A DNA stretch of 38,169 nucleotides from Sphingobacteriales bacterium (GTDB lineage: Bacteria; Bacteroidota; Bacteroidia; Chitinophagales; JADJOU01): positions 1 to 38,169 of the forward strand of contig JAJTHM010000059.1 of the NCBI GenBank assembly GCA_021297855.1. The letters run 5' to 3'. Below the pieces are notes generated by a model. It saw only the letters and a program-made list of their open reading frames with translations, had not been told where the DNA came from and ran no database searches. How positions within the stretch are numbered: the first letter of the stretch is position 1; every line of letters begins with the position of its first letter. Both the position numbers and the translations under genes were made by a program. This document shows positions 9,487 through 16,759 of this stretch, in pieces.

Positions 9487-10170
9487 ATGAATCACTTCTA
9501 TAAAAATGTCAATCGCTACTTTCACTTCTATAAATATGAAATTTTAGTTCTAGCGCTTCTACAGCACTTGTTTATAGGTATATTTATTCAAGACTTAGAA
9601 TTCTATATTCATTATGTTTGGCCGCTCAATATGCTCATTCTGGGTATAGCCAGTTCTGGCGTTTATATTGAAAAGGACCAATGGAAGAAAAACATTAAAA
9701 ACATTTTCCTAGTAATTGTTATAGGATTCCCGATTAGCCTCTGGTTTCATTTCGATATATCCAGTGCATTTATGATCTGGCTCAATATAGCCTATTTTCT
9801 ATTCTTCCTTTTCATACTTATCGAAGTTTTAAAATTTCTTCTTACACCCAATTATATCAATCTTGACCTTATCATAGCATCTATCTGCGGCTACTTATTG
9901 ATTATCGAACTAGCCACATTTGCCTTTCAATATTATTTCTATCGATATCCTAATTGTTTTATCGGAGTTCACAATGAAAATCCAGTGGATACTTATGCTA
10001 GTTTTGTTTATTTTAGCACAGTTACTATTACAAGTATAGGTTTCGGGGATATAAGTCCTAGTATCCATTTCACCAAACTCTTGACATCTTTCTTTGGTAT
10101 TTTGGGTCAGCTTTATTCTGTTTTGCTTATTGGCATTTTAATTAGTAAATTTAATACGAAGAATAACTAG
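9487..10170 (+). CDS. Potassium-channel-like membrane protein
   Basis: 227 residues, mostly hydrophobic, with about six membrane segments. The pore helix (about 170-181) is followed by the selectivity filter TSIGFGD (182-188), a standard variant of the potassium filter T-[TS]-[VI]-G-[YF]-G-D, and a last helix (about 198-221). This matches the Ion_trans_2 pore module. There is no cytoplasmic RCK/TrkA-N or cyclic-nucleotide domain, so gating is not evident. It lies 4 bases after the hydrolase gene and 9 bases before nth. Potassium selectivity is inferred from the filter. Confidence 0.8.
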   Translation: MNHFYKNVNRYFHFYKYEILVLALLQHLFIGIFIQDLEFYIHYVWPLNMLILGIASSGVYIEKDQWKKNIKNIFLVIVIGFPISLWFHFDISSAFMIWLNIAYFLFFLFILIEVLKFLLTPNYINLDLIIASICGYLLIIELATFAFQYYFYRYPNCFIGVHNENPVDTYASFVYFSTVTITSIGFGDISPSIHFTKLLTSFFGILGQLYSVLLIGILISKFNTKNN

Positions 10171-10179
10171 TTTGAATAA

Positions 10180-10806
10180 ATGAAAAAAGCAGAAAAGGTA
10201 GCATATATACAAAACAAACTCGAAGAGCTCTATCCTGAAACCCCTATCCCACTTAATCATACAGATGAATACACCCTTCTGATAGGCGTTTTGCTTTCAG
10301 CCCAATGCACGGACGAACGAGTCAATAAAACGACTCCCTATCTTTTTGATAAGGCTAAAACTCCACATGCTATGGTCAAACTATCTGTGGAGGAAATAGA
10401 GGATATTATTAGACCTTGTGGCCTATCCAAAGCTAAGTCCAATGCAATTTACAACCTCTCACACATCTTGATCGACCAGCATCAAGGAAAAGTTCCTCAG
10501 AGTTTCGAGGCCCTAGAAGCACTGCCTGGAGTAGGACACAAAACTGCCAGTGTGGTTACGAGTCAGGCCTTTGGCATACCGGCTTTTCCGGTAGATACGC
10601 ATATTCACAGACTCGCAACTCGCTGGAAACTGACCAATGGCAAGAATGTAGAACAAACAGAAAAAGACCTCAAACGCCTCTTTCCCGAAAATCTATGGAA
10701 TAAACTTCATCTGCAAATCATCTTCTACGGACGTGAATACTGCCCTGCACGAGGGCACAAAGTGGAGCATTGTATGATATGCAGTGAGATGGGAGCAAAG
10801 GGTTAG
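10180..10806 (+). CDS. nth: Endonuclease III, bifunctional DNA glycosylase/AP lyase
   Basis: 208 residues, near the usual family length. It removes oxidised pyrimidines in base excision repair. The helix-hairpin-helix LPGVGHK and the catalytic pair Lys121 (GHKTAS) and Asp139 (PVDTHIHR) match E. coli Lys120 and Asp138. The C-terminal iron-sulfur motif is altered: Cys188, Cys198 and Cys201 are present, spaced C-X9-C-X2-C, and the fourth Cys of the classic C-X6-C-X2-C-X5-C is missing, because the protein ends shortly after. The last 181 bases (10626-10806) are repeated at 11525-11705. The copies agree to 10741 with one mismatch and then diverge, so the present 3' end may have been exchanged by recombination. 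Confidence 0.93.
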   Translation: MKKAEKVAYIQNKLEELYPETPIPLNHTDEYTLLIGVLLSAQCTDERVNKTTPYLFDKAKTPHAMVKLSVEEIEDIIRPCGLSKAKSNAIYNLSHILIDQHQGKVPQSFEALEALPGVGHKTASVVTSQAFGIPAFPVDTHIHRLATRWKLTNGKNVEQTEKDLKRLFPENLWNKLHLQIIFYGREYCPARGHKVEHCMICSEMGAKG

Positions 10807-10808
10807 CC

Positions 10809-10819
10809 TTGTACTAGTT
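10809..10819. repeat. 11-bp direct repeat, left copy
   Basis: TTGTACTAGTT here, 3 bases after the nth stop codon, is repeated exactly at 11349-11359. The two copies bracket 529 bp that contain the cysteine-rich peptide gene and its promoter. It could mark a cassette edge, or be a chance match in AT-rich DNA. The shared core AACTAGTA (minus strand) also overlaps the peptide gene promoter at 11321-11328. Confidence 0.35.
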
Positions 10820-10921
10820 TATTGTATCTAAAAATATATAGATTCAAAACCATATCATGTCAGCTCTTAGAAGAAACCTTAGTTGATAGGAGCCTATCTC
10901 AGATTTATAAATAATAATAAA

Positions 10922-11224
10922 TTAACCAATAATAATTGTTGAGCACGTTGCAGCACATCCAGCTACGCATGTTATTGAACCATGACACCCCCTTGTGCAC
11001 TCTAGCATGCATTTACCCGCATCCTCTGGCCATCGAGACGGGTTGAGCGCTTTTGTCGATACCGTTCCGTTTTCAGCGATCATTATTTCGGCTATCTCCG
11101 AATGATTATCATTCGGATCAAGCATTACGAGGTGTTTATCGCTTATTACTTTGAAGTTTACCTGTTTGCCAGTGCTTTCAACTGTAGCAGTAATTATCAT
11201 GTTGACTTTTTCTTGATTATTCAT
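10922..11224 (-). CDS. Orphan cysteine-rich peptide, possible peptide natural product or secreted disulfide peptide
   Basis: 100 residues from ATG 11224. All six cysteines lie in the last 29 residues at 72, 76, 80, 86, 90 and 94, giving CX3CX3CX5CX3CX3C, a spacing that reads the same in both directions. The intervening residues are small (G, A, S, T) and the protein ends in STIIIG. Residues 1-70 are charged, Cys-free and without a signal peptide or membrane segment, as expected of a leader; Ala69-Gly70 just before the Cys block could be a cleavage point. The start (NNQEKVNMI) and the VNFKVISDKHLVM stretch faintly recall nitrile-hydratase-like leader peptides, but I cannot claim membership. 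No modification enzyme or exporter lies next to it. Its base composition looks richer in G and C than its surroundings. It has its own promoter and sits between nth and a duplicated nth end. A structural disulfide or metal-binding protein is the main alternative. Confidence 0.65.
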   Translation of the reverse strand: MNNQEKVNMIITATVESTGKQVNFKVISDKHLVMLDPNDNHSEIAEIMIAENGTVSTKALNPSRWPEDAGKCMLECTRGCHGSITCVAGCAATCSTIIIG

Positions 11225-11314
11225 AACTTATATAAAATTTAATATCCTACTCGTATGGCTTTTCAGAATGCGCCCCGTTTTTTAGAGTGGGTTCTGGTCT
11301 CCACTTCCTTACTG

Positions 11315-11322
11315 CAAAGATA
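11315..11322 (-). promoter_or_regulatory. -7 promoter box of the cysteine-rich peptide gene
   Basis: The minus strand reads TATCTTTG followed by C, an exact TAnnTTTG match. Predicted transcription would start near 11308 and leave a leader of about 83 nt to the ATG at 11224, longer than the 20-28 nt leaders elsewhere in the window. The octamer AACTAGTA overlaps the upstream edge of the box (11321-11328) and recurs at 11352-11359, 31 bp away or about three helical turns, which is an operator-like arrangement. Confidence 0.55.
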
Positions 11323-11348
11323 CTAGTTTTTCTTTCACAGCAGGCTTT

Positions 11349-11359
11349 TTGTACTAGTT
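11349..11359. repeat. 11-bp direct repeat, right copy
   Basis: This is an exact copy of TTGTACTAGTT at 10809-10819, in the same orientation. It lies just upstream of the peptide gene promoter and could be a cassette boundary or one half of an operator pair. Confidence 0.35.
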
Positions 11360-11394
11360 ACTGATAAAAGCCCCAAAAGCGATAAGTACATAAT

Positions 11395-11484
11395 TCATTT
11401 TTTAGGTAAGAGCGGTAAATCATCTTCATCAGGAAGAGGAGGCAACTTTTTTGGGTCGTCTAAAGAATTTTTTATGGTCATCAT
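11395..11484 (-). CDS. Possible 29-residue acidic, proline-rich small protein
   Basis: An ORF of 29 codons from ATG 11484 (preceded by an in-frame GTT-ATC-ACC stretch) to TGA at 11395-11397. It begins MMTIKNSLDDPKK and ends LPPLPDEDDLPLLPKK, low in complexity with Pro, Leu, Asp and Lys. It lies on the same strand and upstream of the cysteine-rich peptide gene. The frame stays open further upstream into the nth duplicate, so it could also be the tail of a longer gene cut off by the rearrangement. No ribosome site or homology is visible to confirm it. Confidence 0.3.
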   Translation of the reverse strand: MMTIKNSLDDPKKLPPLPDEDDLPLLPKK

Positions 11485-11503
11485 CTTATTTTTGGTTTGT
11501 TTG

Positions 11504-11519
11504 TTGGTGATAACACCAA
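11504..11519. repeat. Small perfect hairpin next to the nth-duplicate junction
   Basis: TTGGTG (11504-11509) pairs with CACCAA (11514-11519) around a 4-base loop. It ends 5 bases before the point where similarity to nth begins (11525). It may be a boundary feature of the inserted DNA or part of the leader of the small ORF. Confidence 0.35.
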
Positions 11520-11524
11520 AGGGA

Positions 11525-11705
11525 GAAACTGACCAATGGCAAGAATTTAGAACAAACAGAAAAAGACCTCAAACGCCTCTTTCCCGAAAATCTATGGAAT
11601 AAACTTCATCTGCAAATCATCTTCTACGGACGTGAATACTTGCCTGCACGTGGGCATAAGGTGGATAATTGCATAATTTGTAGTCATATCGAAGTGAAAG
11701 GTTAG
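11525..11705 (+). pseudogene. Duplicated 3' fragment of nth
   Basis: This 181-bp stretch aligns to 10626-10806 (the last 60 codons of nth including TAG) without any net gap, at an offset of exactly 899 bases. The first 116 bases differ only at 11547 (G to T), leaving a 93-bp perfect run. After the position equal to 10741 the copies differ at many sites, with both silent and coding changes. The first motif cysteine of the intact gene (Cys188) is Leu here; the later C-X2-C is kept. There is no start codon or upstream part, so it cannot encode an enzyme. It is best read as the displaced or duplicated nth end left by the event that brought in the peptide gene. Confidence 0.88.
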
Positions 11706-11787
11706 CTTTACTATGGTCTGTAGATGGATAAATATTTAAATTCCCCCATGCTGCGAAATGCTATTAAGAATGCCGAGTTCACGACTT

Positions 11788-12591
11788 TTAGACTGCTTTG
11801 CTCGGTGTTGTAGATCCAAATCTATTCTCCTGAATTTGGTCGAATTTAGCTACATATTCGGGATTTTCTGTTTTCATGATTCGATCCCAGAATCTAAAAT
11901 ACAAACCATAGTTTTTATCAAACCTCGTATGATGCAAATTATGATAGATTGATGTATTGAAAATATGAAAAAAGACAGACTGTCTAAACCATTTTGGCAC
12001 TATCTCATACCCTAAGTGCCCATACACATTGATGGCAAAATTGGAGAAAGCAAATAATGCTATAGCGACCGTATGCATGGGTATTAAAACTAAAATAAGT
12101 GGTATAATCAACCCCTCTAATATCGCTTCAAAGAAATGAAACGAGTAGGAAGCCCAAGGAGATGGATTGACAGATTTGTGGTGCACGGAGTGAACCCTTC
12201 GAAATAATTTTGGATGATGTATAGCCCTATGCATCCAATAAAAATAAGTATCATGCACAAAATAAGTTAGGACGACACTCAAAGGAATCCACGCTAGCGG
12301 ATAGTCTGATAAATTGGTATATAGCTGCGTATATTGACTGAGGGGCGTTTTTAGCACCAATACCGCCATAGCTGCCAAAACAAGGGTTGTTTGCATAGAG
12401 TAGGCTATCTCTCTTAAATAATCCTTTTTGCTGGCTAACTGAGCCTGGATTTTACTTTTGGCAAATGCTTTCTTGTAGACTACATAAAAAAGTATAAATG
12501 GTATTCCGCACAGAAAAAAATATCGCACGATACTCAAAATCAAGGGCAAAAAATACTGAAAAATAATAGATTCCATTGCTAGAAAAGTCAT
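11788..12591 (-). CDS. Fatty acid hydroxylase / sterol desaturase family membrane protein
   Basis: 267 residues with four or more hydrophobic segments and the histidine clusters of the di-iron fatty acid hydroxylase superfamily: HDTYFYWMHRAIHH (113-126), HSVHH (134-138), YGH (190-192) and HNLHH (217-221). These place it as an integral inner-membrane oxygenase acting on a lipid, sterol-like or carotenoid-like substrate; the substrate cannot be read from the sequence. The promoter box at 12604-12611 would leave only a few bases of leader to ATG 12591, so the second Met (residue 6, 12576) may be the real start, giving 262 residues. It is transcribed alone, after mltG and before the nth-duplicate region. 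Confidence 0.85.
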   Translation of the reverse strand: MTFLAMESIIFQYFLPLILSIVRYFFLCGIPFILFYVVYKKAFAKSKIQAQLASKKDYLREIAYSMQTTLVLAAMAVLVLKTPLSQYTQLYTNLSDYPLAWIPLSVVLTYFVHDTYFYWMHRAIHHPKLFRRVHSVHHKSVNPSPWASYSFHFFEAILEGLIIPLILVLIPMHTVAIALFAFSNFAINVYGHLGYEIVPKWFRQSVFFHIFNTSIYHNLHHTRFDKNYGLYFRFWDRIMKTENPEYVAKFDQIQENRFGSTTPSKAV

Positions 12592-12603
12592 TTATATACT
12601 AGA

Positions 12604-12611
12604 CAAATATA
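12604..12611 (-). promoter_or_regulatory. -7 promoter box of the hydroxylase gene
   Basis: The minus strand reads TATATTTG, an exact TAnnTTTG match. Its distance suits a start codon at 12576 (about 22 nt leader) better than the one at 12591. Confidence 0.5.
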
Positions 12612-12686
12612 AAAATATTATCCAAGATCGTTTTCTATTTTTAACCCGTATTGATTCCAATTGTATTCTCGGCATTTTTAAAAAAA

Positions 12687-13682
12687 CTACCTTATCTTCA
12701 TCTCATTCATCTTCGTATGATAAGTCGATGCTACAGATTGGTGTTCTGCTAGAGTTTTGGAAAAAATATGATAGCCATTGAGGCTAGGGTCTGCGCAGTA
12801 GTAAAGGTAATCTGTGAGTTCAGGATTCAAGACAGCATCAATGGTGCTCAGTTCTGGCATGCAGATAGGTCCTGGTGGCAAACCTTGCACTTTATAGGTA
12901 TTATAGGGAGAGTTGCACTGGGTATGATAATAATTGACCCGCTTGGCAGCGAAGTCTCCCGTGGCATATTTGCAGGTGGCATCTACTTGAAGGGGCATAT
13001 ATATATTCAATCGATTGAGCAGCACACTGGCTATCTTGGAGCGTTCGTCTTTGCGCGTGTATTCTTTCTGCACTAGACTGGCGAGGGTATAGACTTGAAT
13101 TGGGCTAAGTTTGATTTTAGCAGCCTGAGCCTTTCGCTCCGCTGTCCAGAATTTATCGACCTCGTTATGCATTCTATCGAGAACGGCTCGAGGGTTCGTA
13201 TTCCAATAAAACTCATAAGTATTTGGGAGAAAAAGGGTGAGAGCAGTTTCTCTCGTATAACCCAATGACCTCATAGAACTACTGTCATAGAGCTGCAACA
13301 GAAAACTCATAGAGTCAAAGGCGAACTTCTGACTAGCCTTGCCTGCTATTTCTTCTACAAATGTGGCGGTGGATATGGTCCAGCGCAGAGGATCTTGATT
13401 TCCGTTTTTAAGTTTTCGCAAGATGTCGAGAGTAGTCATCGATTTCTTGATTTTATAATGGCCCGCAGGAACATCCTCCACCTGGTAAAATATATTGACA
13501 ATATCGAAAATATATGAGTTTGTGATGATTCCTTCTTCTTTAAGTTGAGACTTGACCTGAAAGAAAGGAGTATCTGAGTTTAACTTCAGGCTATAGTCAT
13601 TTTCTACATTTCTTTTTACAAAAAATAAAAGGTAGAACACAAAGCAAAGACCAAGGACGGCTATACCTAGCTTCTTAATCAT
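12687..13682 (-). CDS. mltG: Endolytic murein transglycosylase MltG
   Basis: 331 residues. One N-terminal membrane helix (about 4-22), a LysM-like subdomain (about 35-95) and the YceG/MltG catalytic domain. MltG cuts nascent glycan strands in the periplasm and sets glycan chain length. The signature around the catalytic glutamate is ASLVQKE (201-207): the second acid (Glu207) is kept, while the first position, often Glu in other phyla, is Gln205. The later motifs NRL, MPLQVDAT and LPPGPI are intact. Its start overlaps the upstream stop by ATGA, so it is the last gene of the run beginning at 21302. Confidence 0.92.
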   Translation of the reverse strand: MIKKLGIAVLGLCFVFYLLFFVKRNVENDYSLKLNSDTPFFQVKSQLKEEGIITNSYIFDIVNIFYQVEDVPAGHYKIKKSMTTLDILRKLKNGNQDPLRWTISTATFVEEIAGKASQKFAFDSMSFLLQLYDSSSMRSLGYTRETALTLFLPNTYEFYWNTNPRAVLDRMHNEVDKFWTAERKAQAAKIKLSPIQVYTLASLVQKEYTRKDERSKIASVLLNRLNIYMPLQVDATCKYATGDFAAKRVNYYHTQCNSPYNTYKVQGLPPGPICMPELSTIDAVLNPELTDYLYYCADPSLNGYHIFSKTLAEHQSVASTYHTKMNEMKIR

Positions 13683-15913
13683 TCTATAATTTGAAGTTTT
13701 TCTGTTTGAATAAAATCCCCATTGGAGACGAAATGCAGAGAGTAAATTCCCTGTCTTAGGCTCGATACATCGACTTGACCTTCTTTAAATCGTTGGGATA
13801 AGACTAGTTTGCCCAACATATCGAAAATATGAATCTCAAGATTCTTGTATTCTCCAGCTTCTATATTTAAAATCTGGTTTGCAGGATTAGGATAGAATTC
13901 GATTCGATTTTTATCGCGTTTAGCTTCCGTTTGGACCACCCCATTGGTGGCAAATTTTCGCATGCCATCGAGAATCAAGCGAATCATAGGTGAACCTGCC
14001 CTCGACTTGGCTATATTCGACTTGGACCATACATTATTCGTGAGAATAAACATTTTTTCATATCCCTTATCACTATTGACATCATAACCCACCTGTAGAT
14101 TGCGCTCATCGGCTTGTATCCAACCGACATAAATTGTATCCTGCACTTCTAGAGGTTCTTCTAATCCAAAGGTCACAAAGCCATTCAGGGTATCGAGGTA
14201 TTTTGGCTTTAGATTGGTTATCGTCCGCAGCACTTGTTCTTGCTGACCATTCATGCCAATCGTTTTCCATATCGTCAAATTGAAAAGCAGACTGCTCACT
14301 GGAACATCAATATTGGAAAACAAAATCTTAACAGCTGCTAAAGTATCTTTATTGGGGATAAAATAGCGATAGGCCACTTTTTTACTACCTAAGCCTTGCA
14401 AGCCGTATGCCCACTCTGCACTACCGTCATCATAGGCCATTTCGTTGAAGAATAATTGACGGGTAGTCGCTGTATCGTTATCTATGAAAACATCCGCATT
14501 GTCAAAGAAAATCTTTGTTGTGACATAACTACTATCCGCTATGTTGGTTGGAAAATTTAATTCTGAACTCGTATTCATACAGTGGCTCATGAATGGATTG
14601 GCGGCGAATGGAATACCTCCAGCACTGCTGCCATAAACTGTCCCTGTATTTTCATTAAAACAACGAAATTTATAAGAATTAAAAACTAAACTACGTGTAC
14701 CCAAATTCCTATTTTGCCCACATATCGTGTCTGCCAAATCAATATTCCCTCTATACTGCTGCGTTGGCAGAATGGTATGATATTTCAAAACCGAAGGCAA
14801 TTCATAGACAAAATTTGCATCATTGAGCGCTGTATCTTGAAAATTGCGATTTTTATCTAGTTTGACAAAGTCTAAATGCCAATGATCATTGTTTCCTGAT
14901 ATGGTAGCATAGTTTTTAAAACGAAACTGGAATTTATTGTGAAAATAAAATGGATCGGATGGAACGATAGGATCTGGAATATGAATGGCATGAAAGGTGA
15001 AGCTCAAGGAATCTTTAGCTATCTCCTGTTTACTTCCTTTTTTAGTCCATACAGGAAACCATCGTCCCCTATCATCTAGGAATTCGACCTGTATCGAGTC
15101 TTGCACATCAGGGTAATCGCCCAATCCCTGCGGTTGAATTAAAAAACTAAGATAGACAGAATCATTACCCGTATTGCCAATCAAATCGATTGGTGCAGAG
15201 GTAAAGTAGTCTGCCAAACCATAAGCATTCGTCCCTTTAGTATCGTATGGACTTCCATATTCATTGAGTCCATCAAGGGTGGCCACACCTTTACTTGGCG
15301 GTATATAAGGCAGATGACTATTGATATAAGCATGTCGGTCTGTCCACAAATATCCTTTTATAAAATAGGTTCTCACCAGTGCGGCATTGATCATAGTATC
15401 ATAAATCAGACTATCCCATAGCAATTGTCCTGTGGCTGAAAACCTTCTCTTGATTGTTGGAGGATAAATCGATTCAAGACCCAATGTATTGCAGTTGGGC
15501 GAATCATTAAGCGAATAAAGGACTGGCGTTAGATTGCCTGTTTGGACATAGTTTGGCGGGAAGGCAGGGTTGTATGTATCTTCTGTAGAAACCTGTTTGG
15601 AGAACTTGTAGGTTCCCAGTTTGTAATTCAGCTGTTTGGTACACGTTCCGGTTACATAATATTCAGAAAGCGGGGCTGGTAGATCCTTATAGGATGGACG
15701 CTGATTATTCTTTGAAAACTCATCAACAAATGGCAGGGATAAAATTTCATAATCAATAATATAATTGATACTATCCTTGGCACCTCTAGCCTCCAATGTT
15801 TTTGACCAACTTGGTTTATGCAATAAATGATTTGATGACAAGGGTATCAATTGATCCTGCGCTGTTGCTACTATACCGCTAGATACAAAAAAAAAGGTAA
15901 GGATACGTTTCAA
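13679..15913 (-). CDS. Secreted protein with T9SS type A sorting domain
   Basis: 744 residues. The start that gives a proper signal peptide (MKRILTFFFVSSGIVATAQ) is a TTG at 15913. The C-terminal about 75 residues are a type A T9SS domain: FYPNPANQ, then IFDMLGKLV, VDVSSLRQGIYSL and a final KLQIIE. The central part is beta-rich, with jellyroll-like segments such as DSIQVEFLDDRGRWFPVW and WHLDFVKL; no catalytic motif was recognised. It should be exported to the cell surface. It sits between the PASTA gene (21 bases) and mltG (ATGA overlap), so its expression is tied to wall-related genes. The function is unknown. Confidence 0.8.
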   Translation of the reverse strand: MKRILTFFFVSSGIVATAQDQLIPLSSNHLLHKPSWSKTLEARGAKDSINYIIDYEILSLPFVDEFSKNNQRPSYKDLPAPLSEYYVTGTCTKQLNYKLGTYKFSKQVSTEDTYNPAFPPNYVQTGNLTPVLYSLNDSPNCNTLGLESIYPPTIKRRFSATGQLLWDSLIYDTMINAALVRTYFIKGYLWTDRHAYINSHLPYIPPSKGVATLDGLNEYGSPYDTKGTNAYGLADYFTSAPIDLIGNTGNDSVYLSFLIQPQGLGDYPDVQDSIQVEFLDDRGRWFPVWTKKGSKQEIAKDSLSFTFHAIHIPDPIVPSDPFYFHNKFQFRFKNYATISGNNDHWHLDFVKLDKNRNFQDTALNDANFVYELPSVLKYHTILPTQQYRGNIDLADTICGQNRNLGTRSLVFNSYKFRCFNENTGTVYGSSAGGIPFAANPFMSHCMNTSSELNFPTNIADSSYVTTKIFFDNADVFIDNDTATTRQLFFNEMAYDDGSAEWAYGLQGLGSKKVAYRYFIPNKDTLAAVKILFSNIDVPVSSLLFNLTIWKTIGMNGQQEQVLRTITNLKPKYLDTLNGFVTFGLEEPLEVQDTIYVGWIQADERNLQVGYDVNSDKGYEKMFILTNNVWSKSNIAKSRAGSPMIRLILDGMRKFATNGVVQTEAKRDKNRIEFYPNPANQILNIEAGEYKNLEIHIFDMLGKLVLSQRFKEGQVDVSSLRQGIYSLHFVSNGDFIQTEKLQIIE

Positions 15914-15934
15914 AATATTTTGTTATACTCTTGT

Positions 15935-16753
15935 TTACTTGGATTGTCTTAACCTAGATTTTAACGCAGAATCTTGTAAAATATTTTGAGGTATTTTAGT
16001 GTCGAGGAAGATGTCCATCGATTCGCCCATATTGATTTTTTCATTATTGAGGGCAGAAGGATATTGGCGATAAACCACTGCCGTCGCAGTATCTTCTACA
16101 TCTTTGTCAAAATAATAATTCGCCGAAATACCCAAACTTTCAAGCATTTCCTTGACATCACTATAGTTTTTGGCTATAACAAAAGGCGGAGTCACCACAA
16201 TACCCGTCAAACCATCTCCCAGAGTCAGATGAATGGTTGTACCTTTGGGTATCAGCACCCCTCCTTTAATTTCTGTATTGCCGATTTTTTGTGCTAATAC
16301 CGCATCTTTTTCTGTAGATGGCACATAGGATAAATTACCTAAAATTAAGCCTCTAGATTCCAATTCAATTTTGGCAAAACGCAAAGAACTTCTTCCCACT
16401 AAATTCGGCATTTCTACCATAGGAGGACGCTTGGACGAAATGACTAAAAAAATAGTTCGGCCAGATTTAATTTCCAAACCAGCTTGAGGGAGTACTTCTA
16501 GGATAGTACCATCCTTTAAATCTTTTCTATAGACTGTGTCTTTGACCTCAAACTCTAGATTGGCTGCTTCAATTTTTTCCTCTGCATCCTCTTTAGTCAT
16601 ATTGACTACACTCGGTATGATAGAACTCTCCCCCCATTTGGTGATTTTTTTCAGGCTAAACAAGACAACCACTGAGAACAATAGGAATAAACCTATGAAG
16701 ACCAGTAGATTTATCCAGAAATAGCGATGAAATAAAAAGGAAAAAAATCGCAT
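15935..16753 (-). CDS. PASTA-domain membrane protein
   Basis: 272 residues: a short cytoplasmic start, one membrane helix (about 13-33), then three PASTA repeats outside the membrane (about 38-105, 110-180, 184-252). PASTA modules bind peptidoglycan fragments or beta-lactam-like structures in kinases and penicillin-binding proteins; here they stand alone with no kinase or transpeptidase domain, a common form in Bacteroidota. The gene follows oppC by 6 bases and precedes the T9SS gene by 21 bases. Its likely role is sensing or binding wall material, inferred from the domain. Confidence 0.87.
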   Translation of the reverse strand: MRFFSFLFHRYFWINLLVFIGLFLLFSVVVLFSLKKITKWGESSIIPSVVNMTKEDAEEKIEAANLEFEVKDTVYRKDLKDGTILEVLPQAGLEIKSGRTIFLVISSKRPPMVEMPNLVGRSSLRFAKIELESRGLILGNLSYVPSTEKDAVLAQKIGNTEIKGGVLIPKGTTIHLTLGDGLTGIVVTPPFVIAKNYSDVKEMLESLGISANYYFDKDVEDTATAVVYRQYPSALNNEKINMGESMDIFLDTKIPQNILQDSALKSRLRQSK

Positions 16754-16759
16754 GCCTTC

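Larger units (their letters stand above)
11225..11787. other. 563-bp region between the peptide gene and the hydroxylase gene
   Basis: This stretch contains the peptide gene leader and -7 box (11315-11322), the second 11-bp direct repeat (11349-11359), a possible 29-codon minus-strand ORF (11395-11484), a perfect hairpin (11504-11519) and the 181-bp nth 3' duplicate (11525-11705). In the remaining 82 bases up to 11787 I see no gene. Confidence 0.6.

Noticed and set aside
10020-10060. Unusual selectivity filter in the channel protein
   Set aside because: TSIGFGD is an accepted variant of the potassium filter, not an anomaly.
10922-11224. Firm assignment of the Cys-rich peptide to nitrile-hydratase-like leader or lanthipeptide families
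   Set aside because: The resemblance is faint, no modifying enzyme is adjacent, and a profile search would be needed.
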